The notes under the pieces: model-generated
Database searches by the model: none
The model's input: the letters and a program-made list of their open reading frames with translations, nothing else
What the model was told of the DNA's origin: nothing
NCBI GenBank assembly: GCA_910579085.1
Contig: CAJTRU010000043.1
Span: forward strand, 1 to 29,529
From: an uncultured Lachnospiraceae bacterium
GTDB taxonomy: Bacteria > Bacillota > Clostridia > Lachnospirales > Lachnospiraceae
Direction of reading: 5' to 3'
DNA: 29,529 nucleotides
Shown here: positions 8,059 to 15,973 of the stretch, one piece after another
Layout: every line of letters starts with the position of its first letter
Position numbering within the stretch: the first letter of the stretch is position 1
Translations under genes and position numbers: made by a program

Positions 8059-9309
8059 TTATGCATGTACTGCACTATACTCCTTAACTATATCAAGAAG
8101 TTCATTCTGCATATCTGGATATTTTGTAATCAACTCATCTATCTGTTTTACTGTTCCAGCCTTTACAGTCTCATTATATTCTATCCTTTCACGCAGCCTT
8201 TGCCTTCCCTGGTTAAATACATGGCGTATCTCTACCATTTCCCTTTCATCTATTATAGCAAGTGCCTGGCTTGCCCATATATCACTGTCAGCAATGCCGT
8301 TTTCACGCAAAAGGCTTATAAGACATTCATTGTTAAAATTAAGTTTCTCTGTATTTTCCCTGAAACGCCTTTCATATTCTTTCATTTTGCAATACTCGTT
8401 CCATTTCTGCTCAAAGTCCTTGGCATTTTTAACACTGAACTTTTCACAGTTATAGCTAAGCATATTAACATTGTTTACATATTTAATTTTAACACGGTTC
8501 ATAAGACCCACTGCTTTATTAACTTTTCTGTCATTAAGCAGCATATCATGTTTATTTTTATTAGCTTCCAGGAATATTACAGTTGCTGAAACTGCGGCAA
8601 GCAGCACTGTTCCAAGATATGGCAGCGTCATATCCACTTCAAGTGCATAATAAATTACAATAAATAAGACAAATAGTGAAATTATTAGTGCTGACAGCAC
8701 CTTAGCCATAGATTTAAGGGAATTCTGTTTGCCAAGAATTTCCCGCTGTTCATGATATAAAAGTTCTTTCTCTTTTTTCAGGTTTGATATATCGCTCTCT
8801 ATAGCTTTCTGGTACGATTCTGCACTATACATTTTCTTAATTTCATCAACAAGGTCTTCCTCATATGGTTCAAACCTTCTCATCTGTGCTTCTGTAATAG
8901 TAAGTGTCCTGTTCTTGTAACGGTTACGTTCATTAACCAGGTTTACTATATTTTTACATATATCAACAAGTTCTTTTCTTTCAGTCCCGCTAATCCTGTC
9001 AATTTTCTGTATATCAGACAGGTGTGATGTAATTTTTTCATATTCTTTTTTTGCTTCGCTTATCTGCCTGTCGTTTTCCATAGCAGACTCACAACATTCA
9101 CGTACAAGCCTCTTCTGGTCTTTTCTGTCAACAGATGAAAATTTCTCCTGCTGGTCTAAAGCAATTTCTTCCACAACACTTTCCACGCTGCCTGCTCTGG
9201 TGTTTTCCTGCTGCCTGCTGCCAGATATATTTTCTGTATTAGCTGTATTAGCTAGATTGTCTGTATTATCTGCATTTTTTGTTTTCTTCTTCCTGTTCCA
9301 AAAAGCCAT
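8059..9309 (-). CDS. Coiled-coil protein with a central two-helix membrane hairpin, 416 aa, unknown function
   Basis: Reading from the ATG at 9309 (AAAGGA six bases upstream; the longer frame uses a poor TTG), the protein starts MAFWNRKKK and has a low-complexity Asn/Thr segment (about 14-32). A long charged, coiled-coil-prone region follows (about 45-205). Two adjacent hydrophobic helices follow (about 205-224 and 233-251, the second LPYLGTVLLAAVSATVIFLE). A second coiled-coil region runs from about 255 to the C-terminus. With an even number of membrane helices, both coiled coils should face the cytoplasm. I do not recognise the family. It begins 11 bases after the TPR gene and belongs to the same run as the Hsp70-like ATPase, so a membrane scaffold for that system is a reasonable inference. 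Confidence 0.7.
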   Translation of the reverse strand: MAFWNRKKKTKNADNTDNLANTANTENISGSRQQENTRAGSVESVVEEIALDQQEKFSSVDRKDQKRLVRECCESAMENDRQISEAKKEYEKITSHLSDIQKIDRISGTERKELVDICKNIVNLVNERNRYKNRTLTITEAQMRRFEPYEEDLVDEIKKMYSAESYQKAIESDISNLKKEKELLYHEQREILGKQNSLKSMAKVLSALIISLFVLFIVIYYALEVDMTLPYLGTVLLAAVSATVIFLEANKNKHDMLLNDRKVNKAVGLMNRVKIKYVNNVNMLSYNCEKFSVKNAKDFEQKWNEYCKMKEYERRFRENTEKLNFNNECLISLLRENGIADSDIWASQALAIIDEREMVEIRHVFNQGRQRLRERIEYNETVKAGTVKQIDELITKYPDMQNELLDIVKEYSAVHA

Positions 9310-9320
9310 AATATATCCTT

Positions 9321-10160
9321 TCAAACACTGATTTCTTCACGGTATTCATCTTTCCAACGTTTAATATACCCATCTGTTTTCTCGTAATATTCCTCTAAAT
9401 AACCAGATTTTAATATTTCCCTTAAACGTGATATTTTACTTGTTTCTTTTGATGCAGCACTTGCCCTGTCTGTTTCTTTAAAGTCTTTTTTAATGCTGTC
9501 ACGTTCTTCTTCTGTAATATTGTACTGCCTGCACACAAGCTCATAACGGTTATTATCTTCAAGCAATATAAGACAATATATATATTGCCTTAATGACTCC
9601 TTATTCTTCCCTTTTTCATATGCCTGGGAAAAATAACCACAAGCCTTGCTGTATCCGCCAAGGCTTGCATATGCTACCCCTATATTATGGTAAATATCCC
9701 CATATTCTTTTATATCTGCTGCCAGCATATTATCACTTTTTAAAATATGTCCATATTCTTCAAGTGCTTTTTCAAATAAATTGCACCTTAGGTAATTATC
9801 TGCTTTTATCTTCTGTCTTTTACGCAATGGAAGGCTCTGGGTTTCATCCATTATCCTTATAAGCTCATTTATTTCCAGTTCATCATAATAATCACAGCTA
9901 CAGCATAAAGTAACAACAATATCTTTCAGGTTGTTATTATAATGAAGCATATTTTCCATTTTAAGTGCGGTATCTTCCATGTCAAGTTCATCCCTTAGCC
10001 ATATTGCAAAGCCATAAGTAAAAAAATCCCTTTGCAGCATATAAATATTCTGGTGGATAAAATAACAGACTTCTTCTATTGAATATACATTGGTATCTGT
10101 CACCCTGAAATAATATGGATTTTTTGCAAGCCTGCCAGTGCATTGGATTAATTTCCCCAT
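9321..10160 (-). CDS. TPR-repeat protein of unknown function, 279 aa
   Basis: An N-terminal domain (about 1-130) has the pattern FIHQNIYMLQRDFFTYGFAI and LRDELDMEDTALKM, which looks like a small conserved alpha-helical module. A TPR-like solenoid follows (about 125-215): YLRCNLFEKALEEYGHIL, then DIYHNIGVAYASLGGYSKA and the repeat YFSQAYEKGKNKESL. The C-terminus is charged and probably helical. The first ATG (10166) abuts GGAGG with no spacing; the second, at 10160, has correct spacing, so I use it. The gene is flanked by the Hsp70-like ATPase upstream (34-base gap) and the coiled-coil membrane protein downstream. TPR proteins commonly act as adaptors for chaperones, which suits the context but is inference. 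Confidence 0.72.
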   Translation of the reverse strand: MGKLIQCTGRLAKNPYYFRVTDTNVYSIEEVCYFIHQNIYMLQRDFFTYGFAIWLRDELDMEDTALKMENMLHYNNNLKDIVVTLCCSCDYYDELEINELIRIMDETQSLPLRKRQKIKADNYLRCNLFEKALEEYGHILKSDNMLAADIKEYGDIYHNIGVAYASLGGYSKACGYFSQAYEKGKNKESLRQYIYCLILLEDNNRYELVCRQYNITEEERDSIKKDFKETDRASAASKETSKISRLREILKSGYLEEYYEKTDGYIKRWKDEYREEISV

Positions 10161-10194
10161 ATCCATCCTCCGTAATTAATTATTCCTTTTTCTC

Positions 10195-11457
10195 CTATAT
10201 ATCAATATAACGTTCCCATATCCTGTTAGTTGAAGGGCAGAATTCACCAAAACCATTATCCTTAAGTGTTACAATACATGTATTTTTACTGGCGAAACGT
10301 ATTCTTACAGTAAAACGTGTCATCTTGTTTTCCCTGCCTGTAAAGCCGTTTAGTGACAATATATGTGCCTTGGCTTCATGCAACAGCACATTCCTTGTAA
10401 TAATCTGGATTTCTTCCTCATCATCTGGTATAACATCAATGCTTGAATCCACCTCATTCCACCTTGAACCTGCTGTAGCAAGTGCCAATTCACAAAATTC
10501 AGCGTTGTGGTATGTCCTGATTAAGATATCACTTGTAATCATATCTTCATCAAGGAAAATAAAACCTTCCAGTTTCCCCTGGCCTGCAAATTCCCTGGCA
10601 GCATAACATGCACCCTTTGTAAAAAGGTTCTGTCCCCTGAATACCCTTCTGCCAGCACAGAGTTCTTTAAGGGCATCTGAAGCCCATTTCCCCTCAAAAC
10701 CAGTACCCGTTACATAAATTGTAGTAACCATCTGCTTATGAAGCGCTGTATTGGCAACATTGGTAAAAGAATATTTAATACGGATATCATCATTTTCAAG
10801 CAGAATTGAATAAGGCATAACATCTGACAAGTCTTTTTTATCAACGCCTACAATATATGGCACATTTTTCCTGTCTATTGATATCTGTGAATAAGACAGC
10901 CCCCCTGTATTGTACTCAAACATACCTACATTATTAATCCAGAGTTCCTTTGGCTGGCTTACTGCATAATACATATAGCTCTGTTTATGCGTCTGTACAA
11001 TAAGCCTGTCCCCCATTATCCCAAGCTCCCCACATGCATCCTTAATTATTGGTATTGCCTTACTGTCCCTGTCTTCTATACTTATAACAAGTTTTTTAAT
11101 TGTCTGGTTTGGGTAATATTCTTTAAGCAGGCTTAATTCTTTTAGCAAAAACCTTTTTAAAACTTCTTTACTGTGGAAAGTATACCCTGTAATCTCAAAT
11201 TTATCTGTTGAAATAATGCGTTCAAGTATATTGTCAAGGTGGATAAAATCTTCTCCTGCTTCAAGTGCATCTGTCCCCCAGAGCCATTCATTATTCTTCC
11301 TGTTTATTGCAAATGCAAATGGTATTTCATATTCACGTTCTGTTCCATGCATCCTTCCAATTGGGACTGGTTCATATAATTTACCATCAAAGCATGAAAT
11401 CTGTGAAATTGTCCTGCCTAAATCAATACCAACCAAAAGCTGCCGCTCTTCACTCAT
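10195..11457 (-). CDS. Hsp70/actin-fold ATPase-like protein (DUF5716-like), 420 aa
   Basis: The N-terminus LLVGIDLGRTISQISCFDG (about 7-25) matches the phosphate-1 loop of the Hsp70/actin superfamily (compare DnaK GIDLGTTNS). GMFEYNTGGLSYSQISI (about 178-194) is in the position of the phosphate-2 loop, and YVTGTGFEGKW (about 249-259) resembles the adenosine/GxG region. The C-terminal about 90 residues (DVIPDDEEEIQIITRNVLL onward) are predicted beta-rich and differ from the DnaK substrate domain. I associate this architecture with the Lachnospiraceae family DUF5716, found beside DUF5717 as here. ATG at 11457 follows GGGGGA. It is 20 bases from the upstream 1190-aa gene, so co-expression is likely. 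Substrate and partners are unknown. Confidence 0.78.
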   Translation of the reverse strand: MSEERQLLVGIDLGRTISQISCFDGKLYEPVPIGRMHGTEREYEIPFAFAINRKNNEWLWGTDALEAGEDFIHLDNILERIISTDKFEITGYTFHSKEVLKRFLLKELSLLKEYYPNQTIKKLVISIEDRDSKAIPIIKDACGELGIMGDRLIVQTHKQSYMYYAVSQPKELWINNVGMFEYNTGGLSYSQISIDRKNVPYIVGVDKKDLSDVMPYSILLENDDIRIKYSFTNVANTALHKQMVTTIYVTGTGFEGKWASDALKELCAGRRVFRGQNLFTKGACYAAREFAGQGKLEGFIFLDEDMITSDILIRTYHNAEFCELALATAGSRWNEVDSSIDVIPDDEEEIQIITRNVLLHEAKAHILSLNGFTGRENKMTRFTVRIRFASKNTCIVTLKDNGFGEFCPSTNRIWERYIDI

Positions 11458-11477
11458 ATATATTCCCCCAGGTTTTT

Positions 11478-14400
11478 CTAATCTAATATGGGTTTAAACA
11501 GCCGTTTTACATTTTCACGTTCCCTGGCGTATTCTTCCATAAGGTCAATAAGTGTTGCATCATCATGCATTTCTTTAGCAATCATCATTGTATTAAGTGT
11601 ATGGTAACGGCTTCCTTCCCTTGCATCATCCATAGATTCATCAAAATGTACACTTACACTGCGTGTAATTCTTTCTCCATTTCCGTCTGTTTCTGATATA
11701 TAATATTGCAGGAGTTCATCCTGGAACAGCACAAATTCCTTAACCCTTATCCCCTCAAATACATCTCTCATTGTTTCAGTAATAAATTCTTCACCAGCCT
11801 TTGAAGACTTTGGTTTCTGTCCTGGTGAAATAAGATAATGTATTTTAACTTCACAGCCAGGTTCTGCTATATATTCAACATATTGTGCATCCATTATATG
11901 TATAGGAAGTGAAAACTTTCCAATAAAATCTTTAAAAAATGAAAACACAATATTTTTCTGGTAAAGCATATTTACATTATAATCTGCAAAACTTGTTTCT
12001 TTTTCTGTAAGCTTCCTTTTCTGGCTTAAATATTTTAAAGCAGCAATAAGGCAAATCATATTTTCCTGTGTACGCACTTCATCATAAAAATATTTAAACA
12101 TATCATTAGGAACAAGCCAGTTTTTTACAAGGTATTTATAGGCTATAATTTTAAGAAATGCCTTAACCAGCCGCTTATTATCACCATTTTCATAATAACT
12201 GTAAAAAATATTATATGCTTCTGGTGATATTTCTTCTGTAAATACCATCTGTGCAATTATGCGTTCTTCAAAATCCTTACACTCAATGCCAAATCCCCGC
12301 GCTGCCTGCCATATCTTTGTTTCTTCATGAATTCCGTCTACAAAATAACGGCAGAGGTATTTTAACACATTTTCATCAAACTTGCCAGTATTAAAAATAT
12401 GCCATGCAAGCCTTACAAGATAAACATTTTCAGTATCTGCACAGTTTTCAAATGTGGCTGAAGAAATCTGTAAAAGCCTCTTGCCAGGTATTTTATCATA
12501 TCCATATTTTAATATTCCTTCCATTGCCTTGTCATAGCAATGCCTTACAGCACAGTACTCTATAAACTGTGCCCTTTCAGAACTGCCTACATTGTCCCAG
12601 TCCATTGTTGCAAGTGCTTCATCAAGAAGCTGTCCCTCAAAATTATCAAAGTAATATTTTACAAGGGCAACAAATACTTTTCTGTGCTGGTAATCACTTA
12701 ATCCTGGTATATTAATAACTGCCCTGTGGACCTCCATTGCAGATGTGCCTGTCTGGTGCAGGTGGTCTGCCCTGTCATAAAGGTAAAGAAGAAGCCCTGT
12801 ATCAGTTTTATTTTTATCAAAACACCTTGATGCAAGATGGTCAAGGTTTAAAAGTTTATTAGCAGTATAATCTATTGACATTATATAACGGTTGTCCAGC
12901 CCGTCTGCAAGAAAGACATGTGACTGTTCTGTAAATATATGTACAACAGCCCTTCCATGTACGAGTGGTACAAATTCTTCTTCTTTAAGTTCGCGGTGTC
13001 TTACATAAATCCCCGTTATATCAGGGTTATTACATAAAATTTCATGGCTGAACATCACTTTAGGAAGCTCTGTTGCCACATTATCTGTGATTTTATCTTC
13101 ATTTATACATTCTTCATATATTATTGCAAGGTTCTTGCTAATACGTCCCTGGTGTAACTGTGCATAACAAAATTCTTCTATATTATTTATATATGCATTA
13201 TATGTATCAGGTATCTGCTCTTTATTCTTAATAACATATGCATAAAGCATTGCTTTTTTAGATGCTGTAAGATGGTTGTCATATAAGAAATACAAAAGTA
13301 CAGACTGTTTAAGGTGTATTTCCTGTGACTCATCTAATGAATACATATAATACTCATACAAATCAGTAAGCTTTAAATTTTTATCTATGCCCATTGCATA
13401 CCATTTGAAAGCCTCAGCAGACGTCATCTGCCCCTTCATAAATGTACTGCATATTGCCACTAATATCCCGTCATCATTATATCTTTCATACAAAGTGCAT
13501 AAATCAGATAGTACAATTTTTGAATAACTTTTTAACCTGCTGGCAAGATATGTATAACGCAGCACCAGTTCTTTTTCCAGGTAATTATTCATACATCCCC
13601 AGTGAAGGCACGAAACAACTTCCATATTCAATTCAGCCAGCTTTCCAGGCGAATCATTAAGTATATTACAAACCTCAAGATAAAGCACAGGACTGTGGCA
13701 GCCTGCTTCAAGATGCCCATATATGCTTTCAAGTTTCACCCTGTCTAGTTCATATTCACCATCCAGGTAGAAAAGAAACCACACAATCTGCCAGCTATGT
13801 TCCTTTTCTTCGTAACATCTCCTTATCTTCTTAATACATTCATCCCTTTCATGTGAATCACTTGCCCAAAGCCCTTTTAAATATAAATATGCACAATAAA
13901 GCCTTATATCTTTTTTATATATTTCTTTTACATTTGCTGCAAGGCGTCCAAGCCCGCTCTCTACTGCATCCTCATTCCTGCCAATAATCCCCAGGTGGAT
14001 TTTATACAATTCTGTTTCAATGTCTAAATCCATGCTTGGAATACCTGCAATTATATTTTCTACAGAAGAAATATATTCATCTGTCCCTATCCTGTCCATA
14101 GAAAAACCAAGATACAATTTAGTAAGATTATAATATTTCCTTTGTGAAGCAAGCTGGTTTATAACAACTTCATGTTTTATCCCTGGCTTTATAGCTGTTA
14201 TTTCTATTTCGATAGTCTGCCGTACTGATGTTATCTTAATCCTGGCATAGTTATTTCCTGGTGACATTTTAGAAGGGTCAGCCATAAATGACAGCTTAAA
14301 TGTCCTGCCTATAAAATTATCAGCCCATATAATCTTATGTTCTGGTATTATAAAATCCGCATCTGAATTTATATGGAATTCGCCAAATCCCCAGTTATCT

Positions 14401-15050
14401 TTTGTTATTATAATTTCATCTGTAAATTTTTCATGGCAGTTTTTATATTCAAATGAAGTCTGGTTTACTGTAAGCATTATAGGCAGCTTTTTATGTATTG
14501 CAATTAAAAACTCTTCCATAGCAAGCCCTTTGCTTGTACTGGCAATAAGGCCTCTGTACAGGGCAATATTAGAATTATCCCTGTATAAAAATACTTCTTC
14601 AAAATGCTTATTCCTGAAAAGCTGCACCGCTTCTGTACTGTTTTCCCTTGCCAGATTTGTAAAGTGGAATAAATCCTTTATCTTGCCAGAAGAAACTGTA
14701 CATGATGGTACGTTTACATTAACAGTAAAATTTACACGTGCAGTCCCACAGTCTGTAATAACAAGGATTGAACCTTTTGCAACCTCGCCTGGCATAAAAT
14801 TCTTACCATCAAAATAAAACTGGATTGTTGCAGTTTCACCTTGGAAAGAAGCCTGCTCCAGCCTGATATAATGGCAATTTGTACATACAAGCCCTTTCAT
14901 TGGCCTGTTCTTGCTGTTGCTTGCAACAAAGCTTCCCACACATTGTTCACCAGAACCAGTTTCAAGCTTCAGGCTTGGCGGGGTAAGCACAAGGTCTGCT
15001 GGCCCGCTTTTAAATATTCCATTTGCTGCTTCATCTATTTTTTCTTTCAT
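11478..15050 (-). CDS. Very large DUF5717-like protein, 1190 aa, partner of the Hsp70-like ATPase
   Basis: The N-terminal region (about 15-290) reads as two or more beta-sandwich, Ig-like modules. Examples are DLVLTPPSLKLETGSGEQ and GSFVASNSKNRPMKGLVC, and later FGEFHINSDADFIIPEHKI with NNYARIKITSVRQTIEIEI. The rest (about 300-1000) is almost entirely helical with repeat-like spacing, in the manner of a TPR/HEAT solenoid. The last about 180 residues return to mixed alpha/beta (VEYIAEPGCEVKIHYLISP) and end with a charged tail. There is no signal peptide or membrane segment, so it is cytoplasmic. It matches what I remember of DUF5717 in size and location next to DUF5716. GGAGG lies five bases before ATG 15050, and a promoter lies at 15090-15119. 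Function is unknown; a scaffold or client-recognition partner is inference. Confidence 0.8.
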   Translation of the reverse strand: MKEKIDEAANGIFKSGPADLVLTPPSLKLETGSGEQCVGSFVASNSKNRPMKGLVCTNCHYIRLEQASFQGETATIQFYFDGKNFMPGEVAKGSILVITDCGTARVNFTVNVNVPSCTVSSGKIKDLFHFTNLARENSTEAVQLFRNKHFEEVFLYRDNSNIALYRGLIASTSKGLAMEEFLIAIHKKLPIMLTVNQTSFEYKNCHEKFTDEIIITKDNWGFGEFHINSDADFIIPEHKIIWADNFIGRTFKLSFMADPSKMSPGNNYARIKITSVRQTIEIEITAIKPGIKHEVVINQLASQRKYYNLTKLYLGFSMDRIGTDEYISSVENIIAGIPSMDLDIETELYKIHLGIIGRNEDAVESGLGRLAANVKEIYKKDIRLYCAYLYLKGLWASDSHERDECIKKIRRCYEEKEHSWQIVWFLFYLDGEYELDRVKLESIYGHLEAGCHSPVLYLEVCNILNDSPGKLAELNMEVVSCLHWGCMNNYLEKELVLRYTYLASRLKSYSKIVLSDLCTLYERYNDDGILVAICSTFMKGQMTSAEAFKWYAMGIDKNLKLTDLYEYYMYSLDESQEIHLKQSVLLYFLYDNHLTASKKAMLYAYVIKNKEQIPDTYNAYINNIEEFCYAQLHQGRISKNLAIIYEECINEDKITDNVATELPKVMFSHEILCNNPDITGIYVRHRELKEEEFVPLVHGRAVVHIFTEQSHVFLADGLDNRYIMSIDYTANKLLNLDHLASRCFDKNKTDTGLLLYLYDRADHLHQTGTSAMEVHRAVINIPGLSDYQHRKVFVALVKYYFDNFEGQLLDEALATMDWDNVGSSERAQFIEYCAVRHCYDKAMEGILKYGYDKIPGKRLLQISSATFENCADTENVYLVRLAWHIFNTGKFDENVLKYLCRYFVDGIHEETKIWQAARGFGIECKDFEERIIAQMVFTEEISPEAYNIFYSYYENGDNKRLVKAFLKIIAYKYLVKNWLVPNDMFKYFYDEVRTQENMICLIAALKYLSQKRKLTEKETSFADYNVNMLYQKNIVFSFFKDFIGKFSLPIHIMDAQYVEYIAEPGCEVKIHYLISPGQKPKSSKAGEEFITETMRDVFEGIRVKEFVLFQDELLQYYISETDGNGERITRSVSVHFDESMDDAREGSRYHTLNTMMIAKEMHDDATLIDLMEEYARERENVKRLFKPILD

Positions 15051-15089
15051 AAATTCCTCCGGACCTTGCTATAGATACTATTGTTCACT

Positions 15090-15119
15090 ATTATAACACT
15101 TTTTACATAGCTGTGTAAA
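15090..15119 (-). promoter_or_regulatory. Sigma-A-type promoter of the DUF5717 operon
   Basis: On the minus strand TTTACA (15114-15119) and TATAAT (15090-15095) are separated by 18 bases. The start point would be near 15083, giving a leader of about 30 nt ending in the GGAGG site. This is the only convincing promoter seen ahead of the minus-strand run from 15050 down to 7047. Confidence 0.7.
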
Positions 15120-15134
15120 GCATTACAAAAAAGG

Positions 15135-15318
15135 ATAATTTACAGTTATCTGGTGTTTGTGTGGATTGGTAGACGGACGGTTTCTGTGCCAGAGCCAGAA
15201 TATTCCATTAAAGGGGTACTTTAATGGAATATTACTGGCATCATGGCACGCGAAACCTGTCATTATAAACCCATAAATCTACACCAAAACTTAGAATAAT
15301 AAGATAACTGGAAATTAT
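15135..15318. mobile_element. 184-bp palindromic MITE-like element
   Basis: The ends are ATAATTTACAGTTATCT (15135-15151) and AGATAACTGGAAATTAT (15302-15318), inverted repeats matching at 16 of 17 positions. The whole interior folds on itself. AATATTCCATTAAAG (15199-15213) pairs perfectly with 15219-15233 around a GGGTA loop, flanked by GCCAG/CTGGC and outer GGTTTC/GAAACC and GTGCCA/TGGCAC arms. Near-perfect terminal repeats, no coding capacity and intergenic position suggest a miniature inverted-repeat element. A long structured RNA is the alternative. I could not identify a clear target duplication. Confidence 0.55.
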
Positions 15319-15539
15319 GGAGGGGGAGATGATTTTGCTAGTCACCTGTTAAGTAGTGAAATATTTACCATTTGTATGTATATAATATTCAGAAATTTAC
15401 CATATGGCTGAATTATCCGCCCTGCAATACAATTTACAGTTATAAAATTTGCTGAAATTGTTTATGTGTTTATGGTAAGATAATGGCATTGGATAATCTG
15501 GCAGATTAATGGTTACAGATATATTTAAGGAGATATATT

Positions 15540-15717
15540 ATAGATAAAAAAAAGGACAAAAAAAGCAATAATTATAGTTTCAGTAATCCTTGCCCTGCTT
15601 GTATTAACTGCTGTAATCTTTTATGTAAATATCAAGAATTTTACTGTTAAAAAGGTTTTAATAGCTGATGGACAAGAGGTATATCTTATGGGGACGTTTC
15701 ATAATGAAATATTGTGA
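15540..15717 (+). pseudogene. Dead 5' fragment of a membrane-anchored protein, possibly TraB/GumN-like
   Basis: A good ribosome site (AAGGAG, 15528-15533) is followed at the right distance by ATA at 15540-15542 instead of ATG. The next codons enter an 8-A run (15546-15553). Dropping one A would continue in frame into KKAIIIVSVILALLVLTAV (a membrane anchor) and IADGQEVYLMGTFHNE. The frame then stops at TGA 15715-15717. A shifted frame continues weakly (NYSKTISC) before a stop at 15849. A lost start, a homopolymer slip and an early truncation together mark a pseudogene. The GTFH motif after a short strand resembles the start of TraB/GumN-type domains, but this assignment is tentative. Confidence 0.45.
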
Positions 15718-15911
15718 ATTATTCCAAAACAATAAGTTGTATATGGATTAAGCTACAAGCAGTTATATCCACTGCCTGTTTTTATATTATAAAAGAATAT
15801 CTAGATTATATAAACTATATCCAAAATAAGTTTATATGTCAAGCAAGATAAAGAATAATAAGTAAAAGTAAGCCTGTAAATTACCAGAATATTATACAAT
15901 AACTAATATAT

Positions 15912-15967
15912 AATGTTTCCATATGTTCCAGATAATACATTATATTTTCTGGAACTCTGGAAACATT
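15912..15967 (-). terminator. Hairpin downstream of the P1B ATPase gene
   Basis: AATGTTTCCA (15912-15921) and TGGAAACATT pair as an outer 10-bp stem, and GTTCCAGA pairs with TCTGGAAC as an inner 8-bp stem, separated by a small internal loop. It lies 7 bases after the minus-strand stop at 15974. The downstream tail is AT-rich (ATATATTAG) but lacks a clean T-run, so termination is probable but not certain. Confidence 0.55.
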
Positions 15968-15973
15968 TCTATT

